The notes under the pieces: generated by a model
Told to the model about the DNA's origin: nothing
What the model saw: the letters and a program-made list of their open reading frames with translations, nothing else
Databases searched by the model: none
Source: Mesorhizobium sp. BR1-1-16
Lineage (GTDB): Bacteria; Pseudomonadota; Alphaproteobacteria; Rhizobiales; Kaistiaceae
DNA: 64,000 nucleotides
Direction of reading: 5' to 3'
Assembly (NCBI RefSeq): GCF_020165495.1
Contig: NZ_JAIUIE010000016.1
Location: 1 to 64,000 of the forward strand
Part shown: positions 8,475-16,710 of the stretch, in pieces
How the letters are laid out: each line of letters begins with the position of its first letter
Position numbering within the stretch: the stretch's first letter is position 1
Made by a program: the position numbers and the translations under genes

Positions 8475-8951
8475 ATGGAAAGCGCGGACACCATACCGAC
8501 GCTGGTTGACTGGGCGGGCGGCGTTGAGCCGTTTCGCAGGCTGACCGCGCTTTTCTACGCGAAGGTGCCCAAGGATGCGATCCTGGGGCCGATCTTTGCC
8601 GGCATGGACCCGCATCACGCCGAGCATGTCGCGGCCTTTGTCGCCGAGGTGCTCGGCGGACCGCCCGACTATACGGCGAGCGGCGGTTCGCATCGCGCGA
8701 TGATCGTCCGGCATATGGGGCGACATCTCACCGAAACTCAGCGTCGGCGCTGGATCGACATGATGCTGGACACACTCGACGAGGCCGGGCTTCCGGCCGA
8801 CCCGGAGTTCCGCGCAGCGGTCGTCGGCTATCTCGAATGGGGCACTCGCCTCGCGGTGATCAACTCGGCCGACGGCGCCGTGCCGCCCCCGGAGGGCGCG
8901 CCGATGCCAGGCTGGAACTGGGGACCGCCCGGCGGCCCTTATCGCGGTTAG
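8475..8951 (+). CDS. Group II truncated haemoglobin-like globin
   Basis: 158 aa. The fold signature is visible: LTALFYAKVPKD for helix B (aromatic pair F27-Y28 at the B9/B10 region), GPIFAGMDPHHAEHV for the CD/E region, a candidate proximal His at H80 in MIVRHMGRHLT, and QRRRWIDMMLDTLDEAG for helix G. The C terminus is a Pro/Gly-rich tail (PPEGAPMPGWNWGPPGG). Trunc-globins bind O2 or NO or take part in redox chemistry. A GTG at 8472 directly precedes the chosen ATG. It sits between a metallochaperone gene and a WD40 gene with gaps of 11 and 13 nt, so all three are very likely co-transcribed. Confidence 0.87.
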   Translation: MESADTIPTLVDWAGGVEPFRRLTALFYAKVPKDAILGPIFAGMDPHHAEHVAAFVAEVLGGPPDYTASGGSHRAMIVRHMGRHLTETQRRRWIDMMLDTLDEAGLPADPEFRAAVVGYLEWGTRLAVINSADGAVPPPEGAPMPGWNWGPPGGPYRG

Positions 8952-8964
8952 TTTCAAAGGCACC

Positions 8965-9948
8965 ATGCCCAGCATCCAGTCCTTCCCCCTCGGCGCCTAT
9001 GTCGTCGCCGCCACCTTTCTCGGTGATCGTCCTCTCGTCGCGCTTGGCGATGGCAAGGTCGCGCTGATCGACGGCGCGGCCGCCGAAACGCTCGGCGTTC
9101 ACGCCGGCGGCCTGCTCGCCGCCGCGCGCACTGAAGCCCGCGATCACCTGATCACATCCGGTGACGACGGACGGGTCATGTCGATCGATGCGAGCGGCAC
9201 CCTCCATGAGATAGCCACGCGGCCGAAGAAATGGATCGACCAGGTCGCGACAGGCCCCGGCGGCGTCATCGCCTTTGCCGGCGGGCGCGAGGCGGTCGTC
9301 GTGTTCCCCGACGGCAAGGAGAAGCAATTCGCGCATGAGCGCACCGTGGCCGGCCTCGCCTTCGCGCCGAAAGGCGTTCGTCTGGCCGTGGCGCGCTACA
9401 ACGGCGTCTCGCTGTGGTGGGTCGGCACGGACGCGAAGCCGACCGAGTTCGAATGGAAGGGCTCGCATATCGGCGTCACCTGGTCGCCGGATGGACGCCA
9501 TGTCGTGACCGCGATGCAGGAGAACGCACTGCATGGCTGGCGCGTCGCCGATGGCGGCGGCAACATGCGGATGTCGGGCTATCCCGGCAAGGTCAAGTCG
9601 ATGTCCTGGTCGACCAAGGGCCGCTTCCTTGCCACCTCAGGCGCCGAAATGGCCGTGCTCTGGCCGTTCCACTTCAAGGACGGCCCGATGGGCAAGCAGC
9701 CGCTGCAGCTCGGGTTGAGCGCACAAAGCGTCGTGACGCAGGTCGCCTGCCACCCGACCGAGGATGTCGTGGCAATCGGCTACAAGGACGGCTCGATCAT
9801 CGCGGCGCGCTTCGCCGATGGCGACGAGGCGCGGCTGCGCAAGGCCGAGGGCGGCCCGGTCAGCGCGCTCGGTTGGGACGCCGCGGGCATCCGCCTCGCC
9901 TTCGGCACCGAGGACGGGACCGCCGGCATCGTCGATCTCGCGGGCTGA
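8965..9948 (+). CDS. WD40-repeat beta-propeller protein
   Basis: 327 aa with no signal peptide. Repeating WD40-like units are visible, such as VTWSPDGRHVVTAMQENALHGW, MSWSTKGRFLATSGAEMAVLWPF, and VACHPTEDVVAIGYKDGSIIAARF, each with the hydrophobic-spaced pattern and a Trp or equivalent at the end; about seven blades fit the length. No catalytic motif. It is probably a cytoplasmic scaffold. It is the last gene of the GTPase-globin operon; WD40 genes next to COG0523 genes are known in alphaproteobacteria, suggesting a link with metal homeostasis (inference). Confidence 0.82.
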   Translation: MPSIQSFPLGAYVVAATFLGDRPLVALGDGKVALIDGAAAETLGVHAGGLLAAARTEARDHLITSGDDGRVMSIDASGTLHEIATRPKKWIDQVATGPGGVIAFAGGREAVVVFPDGKEKQFAHERTVAGLAFAPKGVRLAVARYNGVSLWWVGTDAKPTEFEWKGSHIGVTWSPDGRHVVTAMQENALHGWRVADGGGNMRMSGYPGKVKSMSWSTKGRFLATSGAEMAVLWPFHFKDGPMGKQPLQLGLSAQSVVTQVACHPTEDVVAIGYKDGSIIAARFADGDEARLRKAEGGPVSALGWDAAGIRLAFGTEDGTAGIVDLAG

Positions 9949-10015
9949 CACCCTCCCCGCTTGATCGCCGCGCGGCGAGGCGGCAGCATGGCCCGACCTT
10001 CAGGACCGGCCATCC

Positions 10016-10879
10016 ATGCTGCGAGCCATGCTTCCGATCATGCGACGGTCCTGCCTTTGGCTGGCCGCGGCGGTCCTATGCGCGATGGCTCTTCCGGGCC
10101 TCGCGGTGGCAGCGGCTGAGGAAACGACCGAGGAAACAATCTGCCGGCTGATCGAGCAGGCGGCCGGGCAAAAGGCGCTGCCGGTCGATTTCTTTACCCG
10201 GCTGATCTGGCGCGAAAGCAGCTTCCGCCCCGGCGTCACAAGCGGCGCGGGCGCGCAGGGCATCGCGCAATTCATGCCCGGCACCGCAACCGAGCGCGGC
10301 CTCGACGATCCGTTTGATCCCGAACAGGCCATTCCCGCCTCGGCCGGCTATCTTTCGGAACTGCGCCTGCGCTTCGGCAATCTCGGCCTTGCGGCAGCTG
10401 CCTACAATGCCGGCCCGACGCGCCTTTCCGGCTGGCTTAGAAATGGCGGCTGGCTGCCGGCCGAGACCGAAGACTACGTGCTCTTCGTCACCGGCCGCAG
10501 CGCTGCCGACTGGCGCGACAATGGCATCCGTCCGCCAGACGACGACAAGGAACGGGGCAAGGACGACTGCGGACGGATCGTCGCTTCGATCCGCACTTAT
10601 GCGCCGCGGCTGATCGAAGGCGCTTATGCGCCCTATGGCGTGCAGCTGTCCGGCAATTTCTCCAAGGCGCGCGCCATCGCCTCCTATCAGCGCATGGTCG
10701 GCCGCTTTCCTGCAGTCCTCGAAGGCCGGCCGACGCTGATCCTCGGATCGCGTCTCGCCGGTCGCGGCCGGCGGGCCTTTTATCGCGTGCGACTGCCTGC
10801 GCCTACGATGAGAGAGGCCGCCGGAATCTGCGCGAGCCTGCGCAGGGCCGGTGGCGCCTGCGTCGTCCTCCGCAACTGA
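10016..10879 (+). CDS. Lytic transglycosylase (SLT domain), exported
   Basis: 287 aa. An N-terminal signal peptide (RRSCLWLAAAVLCAMALPGLAVAAA) is followed by an SLT fold: the catalytic Glu in FTRLIWRESSFRP, then GAQGIAQFMPGTA and AAAYNAGPTRLSGWL, the three standard motifs of family 1 transglycosylases. It cleaves peptidoglycan between MurNAc and GlcNAc with 1,6-anhydro formation in the periplasm. The C-terminal third (from about residue 200) holds a SPOR-like segment (YQRMVGRFPAVLEGRPTLIL ... FYRVRLPA), which may bind denuded glycan. A second in-frame ATG at 10028 is possible. Confidence 0.9.
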   Translation: MLRAMLPIMRRSCLWLAAAVLCAMALPGLAVAAAEETTEETICRLIEQAAGQKALPVDFFTRLIWRESSFRPGVTSGAGAQGIAQFMPGTATERGLDDPFDPEQAIPASAGYLSELRLRFGNLGLAAAAYNAGPTRLSGWLRNGGWLPAETEDYVLFVTGRSAADWRDNGIRPPDDDKERGKDDCGRIVASIRTYAPRLIEGAYAPYGVQLSGNFSKARAIASYQRMVGRFPAVLEGRPTLILGSRLAGRGRRAFYRVRLPAPTMREAAGICASLRRAGGACVVLRN

Positions 10880-11041
10880 TTGCGCCGCCTGATCGACAGG
10901 CCGCCCATTAAATTCGATCAAATTTCATCTGCGTGTTTACACATCGTCATCTCACCATTGGCAAAATGAGATGGCCATTCAAAGTGAATCGCGCGATGCG
11001 GAAAGCAGCGCTCAAGCTTAGTGCCTCTGAGGGGAAAGACC
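10880..11041. other. 162-bp intergenic stretch, AT-rich in the middle
   Basis: It separates the transglycosylase from the exported amidohydrolase. The part 10905-10990 is distinctly richer in A/T than the surroundings and is the likely promoter region for the amidohydrolase, but no confident -35/-10 pair or operator was identified. A good ribosome site (GAGGGGA) lies at about 11030-11036. Confidence 0.35.
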
Positions 11042-12856
11042 ATGTGCATCAACTGCGGACTGAATGAGGTGCTCGGCGCGTTCGTGGCGGCCAATCCGGG
11101 CCCGCTGGCATCGCGCTTTGCCGTCAGCCGGCGTGGTTTCGTCCGCGGCGCGCTGGCCTGCACGGCCGCGCTTGGTGCCAGCAGCATTCCTGCATTCGCC
11201 GCGACCGACGGCAAGCCGACCTTCATTTTCCGCGGCGGCAAGGTCTATACGCAGAACGACGCCCTGCCCTGGGCGGAGGCCGTCGCGGTGGATGGCAAGA
11301 CGATCATGGCGGTCGGCACCAATGATGAAATCGACAAGCTGAAGGGGCCATCGACCAAGGTCGTCGAACTGGACGGGCGCCTCGTGTTGCCAGGATTTGT
11401 CGAGGGTCACATCCACCCCTTCCTCGGCTCATTTCTGACGTCGGGCGTCGATCTGCAGTTGCCGGATCTCGATGCCGTGATCGCCGCCATCGACAGCTAT
11501 GCCAAGGCCCACCCGAAGGGGCCGATCCGCGGCTTCGGCTGGCGCGTCGACATGTTCCCGCCTGAGGGGCCGACCCGGCAGATCCTCGACAAGATCATCT
11601 CGGATCGCCCTGCCTTCTTCTTCGCTATCGACGGTCACAGCCTCTGGGCGAACACCAAGGCGCTGGAGATCGCAGGCATCAACAAGGACACGCCCGACCC
11701 GATCCCGCGCTTCAGCTTCTATGCACGCGACAGCGACGGCTATCCGACCGGATATGCGCTCGAAGTGAACGCCGTGCTGCAACTGGTCAATGCGGTGCAG
11801 CCGATCGCGCCGGCCGCCATGGGCCAGTTGATGGAGGAGTGGCTGCCCAAGGCCTCCGCCGCCGGCATCACAGCCATCTTCGACGCCGGCGTGCCGCCGA
11901 TCGGCTCGGACCAGGCCGCGGTGCTGTCGATGTACACCAATCTCGACAAGCAGGGCCGCCTGCCGTTCCGGGTCGTCGGCTCCTATATCGTCAAGTCGCC
12001 GCCGGTCGACACTGCCGTCAAGGAACTGGAGGCGCTGCAGAAGACCATCAAGTCCGAGCTCGTCGAAATCTCCGTCATGAAGATTGTCGGAGACGGCGTG
12101 CAAGGCGGCTATACCGCATGGCTGGTCGAGCCCTATGCCGACAGGCCTGATTACCGCGGCGGCTCGCCCTTTTCGCTGGAGGAGTGGCATTCGCTGGTCG
12201 GGGCCACCGACGCCGCCGGCTATGACGTGCATATCCATGCCTGCGGCGAGGGTACGGCACGGATGGGGCTGGATGCGATCGAGAAGGCGATCGCCACCAA
12301 CCCCCCGCGCGAGCGGCGCCACACCATCGCCCATCTCGTCTATGTGACCGACGAGGACATGCCGCGCTTCGGCAAGCTCGGCGTCAACTCGCAGTTCTCG
12401 GCCAACTGGTTCTCCGCCGATCCGGACACGCTCATCAACATGAAGCAGCGCTATGGCGCACGGGCGGATCTCATGTACCGGGCGAAGTCGGCGCTTGAGG
12501 CCGGCGGCACCATCTCCTTTGGCACCGACTGGCCGGCGGCGGGTTATTTCTCCACGTACAAGCCACTCGACTCGATCCAGATCGCGGTGACGCGGCAGCT
12601 GATCGGCAACAAGGACAATCCGATCCTGGTGCCGCTCGACGAGCGGCTGTCGCTCGCCGAGGCCGTTCACGCCAATACGATGGGCGCGGCCCGGCAGATC
12701 CGCCTCGACGACAAGATCGGATCGATCGAGGCCGGCAAGATGGCCGACCTCCTCGTGCTCGAACGGAACATCTTCGAGGGCGACGTGCATGACATCGCCA
12801 GCACGCGGATTGATCTGACGCTGATGAACGGCAAGATTGTGCATGGCAGCGCGTGA
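11042..12856 (+). CDS. Tat-exported metal-dependent amidohydrolase, YtcJ-like
   Basis: 604 aa. The amidohydrolase-3 fold is clear: the first metal motif VEGHIHPFLG, later DGHSLWANTKALE, DVHIHACGEG, TIAHLVYVTDEDM and the Asp motif SFGTDWPAAGYFS. A twin-arginine signal (SRRGFVRGALACTAALGASSIPAFA) starts at about residue 29, so a folded metalloenzyme is sent to the periplasm. Unusually, a leading stretch with a CxxC pair (C2, C5) precedes the RR motif. The YtcJ/exoenzyme-regulatory group hydrolyses varied amides; the substrate is unknown. The start at 11042 follows GAGGGGA by about 6 nt. No operon partner. Confidence 0.9.
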   Translation: MCINCGLNEVLGAFVAANPGPLASRFAVSRRGFVRGALACTAALGASSIPAFAATDGKPTFIFRGGKVYTQNDALPWAEAVAVDGKTIMAVGTNDEIDKLKGPSTKVVELDGRLVLPGFVEGHIHPFLGSFLTSGVDLQLPDLDAVIAAIDSYAKAHPKGPIRGFGWRVDMFPPEGPTRQILDKIISDRPAFFFAIDGHSLWANTKALEIAGINKDTPDPIPRFSFYARDSDGYPTGYALEVNAVLQLVNAVQPIAPAAMGQLMEEWLPKASAAGITAIFDAGVPPIGSDQAAVLSMYTNLDKQGRLPFRVVGSYIVKSPPVDTAVKELEALQKTIKSELVEISVMKIVGDGVQGGYTAWLVEPYADRPDYRGGSPFSLEEWHSLVGATDAAGYDVHIHACGEGTARMGLDAIEKAIATNPPRERRHTIAHLVYVTDEDMPRFGKLGVNSQFSANWFSADPDTLINMKQRYGARADLMYRAKSALEAGGTISFGTDWPAAGYFSTYKPLDSIQIAVTRQLIGNKDNPILVPLDERLSLAEAVHANTMGAARQIRLDDKIGSIEAGKMADLLVLERNIFEGDVHDIASTRIDLTLMNGKIVHGSA

Positions 12857-12905
12857 AGGAGCCAATGACGCCGGCGATCATTGAACCTCCATCAGGGAGC
12901 CCTCA

Positions 12906-13424
12906 ATGATCGGACGGACCGCACTGCTCGCCGCCGCAGTCTTCGGCGGCGTCGTTGCCTCGCAGGCGCCGGAGTTCGCCCAGCAATATCGACAGCGTCT
13001 CGGCGGCGCTGTCGACGAGCTGCGCCGCGTCGTGGCCGATTTCGACCGCGACGCCGCAACGGCTGGCATGGATCGCGAGCGGGCGATCGCCAGTCTTCTC
13101 AGCGACGACACGAAGCTGGTGCAACTGCGCGGCGCCAGCACCGAGGCGTCCGTCGAGCGCTATGAACGCCTCAGTGCCCAGCAGGCAGCGTTCGAGGCGA
13201 GCGGCCCGCTCGGCCGTGTCGAGGCGGTGGTACGGGCGCCGGATCGCGAACTGGTCGACGCGACATGGCAGACCTATGAGCCAGCCGTTCCGACGACGAC
13301 GGCCGGCGCGGTCACCGCGGCCATAGGCTTCGTGGCCGTCTACATTCTCGCAGCCTGCTGCCGTCTCGCCGCCGTGCCATTCAGGCGCCGGCGGCGGATG
13401 CGGGAGCGTCGCGAGATGGTGTAA
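12906..13424 (+). CDS. DUF2937 family membrane protein
   Basis: 172 aa. It has an N-terminal hydrophobic segment (TALLAAAVFGGVVASQ), a central soluble helical region with the conserved start APEFAQQYRQRLGGAVDELRRVV, and one C-terminal membrane segment (GAVTAAIGFVAVYILAACC) followed by a basic tail (RRRRRMRERRE). This is the layout of DUF2937, a family without known function found mainly in proteobacteria. AGGGAG lies 7 nt before the ATG. Convergent with homospermidine synthase; only 6 nt separate the two stop codons. Confidence 0.8.
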   Translation: MIGRTALLAAAVFGGVVASQAPEFAQQYRQRLGGAVDELRRVVADFDRDAATAGMDRERAIASLLSDDTKLVQLRGASTEASVERYERLSAQQAAFEASGPLGRVEAVVRAPDRELVDATWQTYEPAVPTTTAGAVTAAIGFVAVYILAACCRLAAVPFRRRRRMRERREMV

Positions 13425-13430
13425 CCTCGA

Positions 13431-14870
13431 TCAGCCGAGGCCGTGCACCAGCACGTTGCGGAACTGCCAGGGGTCGCTGGTATCGATGTCCTCAGGGAAG
13501 AAGCCAGGACGATCGGTGAGCGGCGTCCAGTCGGTGTAGACGCCCTCGACCGTGCCGAGATACGGCCGCTGGATGCGCAGGCAGAAGTGATAGTCCATCT
13601 CGTCCGCCTCGACGATGCCGGCGGCCGGATGCTCAAGTGCCCACACCATGCCCGCGACGACGGCTGAGGTCACCTGCATGCCGGTGGCGTTTTGATAGGG
13701 CGCGTTCTGCCTTGCTTCGTCGATCGTCAGGCGCGAGCCATACCAATAGGCATTCTTGGCATGGCCGTAGAGCAGCACGCCGAGCTCGTCGCGGCCGGCG
13801 ATGATCTCCTCTTCCGAGAGGATGTGCTGCTTGGCCTGGCGTTGGCCTGACCGGCCGAACAATTCATGCAGCGACAGCACCGCATCGTTGGAAGGGTGAT
13901 AGGCATAATGGCAGGTCGGCCGGTAGACCACCTCGCCTTCCTCGCGCACCGTGAAATGATCGGCGATCGAGATGGCCTCGTTATGCGTCACCAGGAAGCC
14001 GAGCTGCGGTCCCGGCGTCGGGCACCAGGAGCGCACGCGCGTATCAGCGCCTGGCCCAAGCAGAAAGATCGCAGCGCCCGAACCGGTGTCATGCGCGCGG
14101 GCATGATCGGGGACCCATTTCTCATGCGTGCCCCAGCCGAGTTCCGCCGGCTGCAGGCCCTCCGACACGAAGCCGTCCACCGACCAGGTGTTAACGAAGG
14201 TGTCGAGCGGCTTCGGATTGCGCGAACGCTGCGTGTCGCGCTCGGCGATGTGGATGCCCTTGACGCCGGTGGCGCGCATCAGCGCGGCCCATTCGCGGCG
14301 GCTCTTCGGCTCCTCGAAATCGATGCCGAGATCGCGCGCGACATCGACCAGCGCATGCTTGACGAACCACGAAACCATGCCCGGATTGGCGCCGCAGCAC
14401 GAAACCGCGGTCGGCCCGCCCGGATGGGCGCGCTTTTCGGCCAGGAGTTCCTCGCGCAGCGCATAGTTGGAGCGCGAGGCCGGATCGGCCTTGTGGTCGT
14501 AATAGAAGCCCGGCCAAGGCTCGATCACGGTGTCGATATAGAGGCTGCCGAGCTCGCGCGTCAGCTTCATGATGTCGAGCGAGGACGTGTCGACCGAGAG
14601 ATTGACGCAGAACGCCTGTCCCTCCCCGCCCGTCAAAAGCGGCGTCAGCACCTCGCGATAGTTTTCACGCGTCAGCGCGACGCGAACATGGCGCGCGCCG
14701 AAGGTGGCGAGCAGTCCGGCGTTCTCGTCGCCAGGCTCGACAACGACGATCTGCGCGCGATCAAGCGCGAAATGACGCCGAAGCAAAGGCAGGATGCCGC
14801 GTCCGATCGAACCGAAGCCGATAATGACCACGGGGCCATCGATACGACCATAGACCGGCCAACTTGCCAT
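13431..14870 (-). CDS. hss: Homospermidine synthase
   Basis: 479 aa, the normal length. An N-terminal Rossmann fold (VVIIGFGSIGRGILPLL, about residues 13-29) binds NAD; the conserved stretches VNLSVDTSSLDIM, YIDTVIEPWPGFYYD, SCCGANPGMVSWFVKHAL and the Trp-rich C-terminal region match bacterial Hss. It makes sym-homospermidine from two putrescines (or putrescine plus spermidine) in the cytoplasm, using putrescine from the ornithine decarboxylase encoded upstream. The ATG at 14870 is chosen since AAGGAG lies 9 nt upstream; an in-frame ATG at 14888 contains that ribosome site. A terminator separates it from the acetyltransferase gene, so it may have its own promoter or depend on read-through. 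Confidence 0.95.
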   Translation of the reverse strand: MASWPVYGRIDGPVVIIGFGSIGRGILPLLRRHFALDRAQIVVVEPGDENAGLLATFGARHVRVALTRENYREVLTPLLTGGEGQAFCVNLSVDTSSLDIMKLTRELGSLYIDTVIEPWPGFYYDHKADPASRSNYALREELLAEKRAHPGGPTAVSCCGANPGMVSWFVKHALVDVARDLGIDFEEPKSRREWAALMRATGVKGIHIAERDTQRSRNPKPLDTFVNTWSVDGFVSEGLQPAELGWGTHEKWVPDHARAHDTGSGAAIFLLGPGADTRVRSWCPTPGPQLGFLVTHNEAISIADHFTVREEGEVVYRPTCHYAYHPSNDAVLSLHELFGRSGQRQAKQHILSEEEIIAGRDELGVLLYGHAKNAYWYGSRLTIDEARQNAPYQNATGMQVTSAVVAGMVWALEHPAAGIVEADEMDYHFCLRIQRPYLGTVEGVYTDWTPLTDRPGFFPEDIDTSDPWQFRNVLVHGLG

Positions 14871-14945
14871 TTGCTCATTCTCCTTCATTCAACCCAACAG
14901 AACGCGGCTAACCTACAGTCCTTCTGTGACGAACTGAACCTTCAT

Positions 14946-14985
14946 GAAAAAAGCCCGGCCGCTCCCTCGCGGGAACGGCCGGGCT
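14946..14985 (-). terminator. Rho-independent terminator after the odc-GNAT pair
   Basis: On the minus strand a perfect 10-bp stem (arms 14976-14985 and 14952-14961) with an inner 4-bp stem (14971-14974 with 14963-14966) is followed by a run of six T. It lies 19 nt past the GNAT stop codon and about 80 nt before hss, so it should end most odc-GNAT transcripts and uncouple hss. Confidence 0.85.
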
Positions 14986-15003
14986 CTGTCGTTTCGGCGA
15001 AGG

Positions 15004-15558
15004 TCAAGCTGCGAGGCGCAGCGGCTCCAGCACCTCGAAATCCGGTCCGACCAGCGACGGCGTCGCGAAATCGCCCGTTGGGAGCAGCATGCCGGCGGCA
15101 CCCGACAGAGCGCCTTCCGCGAATTCGAGCGCCATGAAGCGACGACGGTCGACGGGCCCAGGCATCAGCAGCCGCGTCGTGAGCGCGACCGAAAAGCCGA
15201 AGCGGCTGTAATAGTCCGCGTCGCCGACGAGGATCACGGCCTTGTGGCCGAGCATCGCCGCGCGGTTCAGCGCTGCGCGCATCAGCTTGGAGCCGAGGCC
15301 TTCGCTCTGGCGCTCCGGCGCCACGGCGAGGGGGCCAAGCAGCAGCGCGTCGCGGCCGCCGGCCGCAACGTTCCACAGCCGCACCGTGCCGACCAGCGCA
15401 TCGCCATCGCGCGCAGTGAGAGCGAGGCCGGCAGCCGGAAGACGGCCTTCGCGCAGGCGTTCGGAGCTCTTCAGGAAGCGGTCCGGACCCATCGCGCGGT
15501 CGAGCAGGAGTTCACGGGCGCCGGCTTCCGCCGGCGCCTCTGCGCCAATCACGATCAT
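15004..15558 (-). CDS. YhbS-like GNAT N-acetyltransferase
   Basis: 184 aa. The acetyl-CoA binding motif A is visible in LGPLAVAPERQSEGLGSKLM (R/Q-x-x-G-x-G/A), and LVGDADYYSRFGF matches the COG3153 (YhbS) group. The substrate is not known for this group. It is 12 nt downstream of the ornithine decarboxylase gene and before a strong terminator, so it belongs to the decarboxylase transcript. This position raises the possibility of acetylating a diamine or polyamine, but neighbouring conservation rather than sequence would be needed to support that. Confidence 0.85.
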   Translation of the reverse strand: MIVIGAEAPAEAGARELLLDRAMGPDRFLKSSERLREGRLPAAGLALTARDGDALVGTVRLWNVAAGGRDALLLGPLAVAPERQSEGLGSKLMRAALNRAAMLGHKAVILVGDADYYSRFGFSVALTTRLLMPGPVDRRRFMALEFAEGALSGAAGMLLPTGDFATPSLVGPDFEVLEPLRLAA

Positions 15559-15570
15559 GATGCGATGCCT

Positions 15571-16704
15571 TCAGATCACGTAGGAGGCAAGCGGCTCAAA
15601 GCCGTTGAAGGCGACGGCCGAATAGGTCGTCGTATAGGCGCCCGTACCCTCGATCAGGACCTCGTCGCCGATCGAAAGCGTAACGGGCAGGTTGTACGGG
15701 GTCTTCTCGTAGAGCACGTCGGCCGAATCGCAGGTCGGGCCAGCGAGGATGCAGGGCGCGACGGTATCGCCGTCATGCGTCGTGCGGATCGGGTAGCGGA
15801 TCGATTCGTCCATCGTCTCGGCGAGGCCGCCGAACTTGCCGATGTCGAGATAGACCCAGCGCGGATCATCCTCGCGGTCGCTCTTCTTGGAGATAAGCAC
15901 GACCTCGGACTTGATGATGCCGGCATTGCCGACCATGCCGCGGCCCGGCTCGATGATCGTCTCCGGAATGCGGTTGCCGAAATGCCGCTTCAGCGCCTGG
16001 TCGATCGACGAGCCATAGCTCTCGACGCCGGGAACTTCCTTGAGGTAGCGGGTCGGGAAACCACCGCCGAGATTGACCATCGACAGCTGGATGCCACGCT
16101 CGGCGAGCGTCTCGAAGATGCCGGCAGCCGATGCGAGCGCGCCGTCCCAGGCTTCCGTGTTGCCCTGCTGCGAGCCGACATGGAAAGAGATGCCATAGGC
16201 GACGAGACCGAGGCGCTGGGCATGCTCGAGCACGCCGACAGCCATTTCGGGCTCGCAGCCGAACTTGCGCGACAGCGGCCATTCGGCGCCGGCGCCATCG
16301 CAGAGGATGCGGCAGAACACGCGCATGCCGGGAGCGGCGCGCGCGACCTTCTCGACCTCGGCTTCGCAATCGACCGAATAGAGGGCAATGCCGCGCGAGA
16401 AGGCGGCGGCGATGTCGCGCTCCTTCTTGATCGTGTTGCCATAGGAGATGCGGTCGGGCGTCGCGCCGGCGGCCAGCGCCATGTCGATTTCAGCCACAGA
16501 GGCGCAATCGAAGCACGAGCCGAGCGAGGCGAGCAGACGCAGCACTTCCGGCGCCGGGTTTGCCTTCACCGCATAGAAGATGCGGGTGTCAGGCAGCGCA
16601 TGCGCGAAGGCCAGGAAATTTTCCCGCACGACATCGAGATCGACCACGAGGCAGGGGCCATCGGGACGTCGGGTGTTGAGGAAGTCGATGATGCGAGCGG
16701 TCAT
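15571..16704 (-). CDS. Ornithine/lysine decarboxylase, PLP fold type III
   Basis: 377 aa. The alanine-racemase-like barrel is clear: PLP lysine K47 in FYAVKANP, HVGSQ with H175, the glycine loop NLGGGFP (211-217), EPGR at 252-255 and the catalytic Cys C325 in GPTCDSADVLYEK. The length and motifs match alphaproteobacterial ODC/LDC-like enzymes making putrescine (or cadaverine) in the cytoplasm. The ATG at 16704 is used; an ATG two codons upstream (16710) is equally possible, and neither has a strong ribosome site. The gene has an unusually long 5' region (see leader entry), which is the likely level of control by polyamines. Confidence 0.93.
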   Translation of the reverse strand: MTARIIDFLNTRRPDGPCLVVDLDVVRENFLAFAHALPDTRIFYAVKANPAPEVLRLLASLGSCFDCASVAEIDMALAAGATPDRISYGNTIKKERDIAAAFSRGIALYSVDCEAEVEKVARAAPGMRVFCRILCDGAGAEWPLSRKFGCEPEMAVGVLEHAQRLGLVAYGISFHVGSQQGNTEAWDGALASAAGIFETLAERGIQLSMVNLGGGFPTRYLKEVPGVESYGSSIDQALKRHFGNRIPETIIEPGRGMVGNAGIIKSEVVLISKKSDREDDPRWVYLDIGKFGGLAETMDESIRYPIRTTHDGDTVAPCILAGPTCDSADVLYEKTPYNLPVTLSIGDEVLIEGTGAYTTTYSAVAFNGFEPLASYVI

Positions 16705-16710
16705 GGACAT

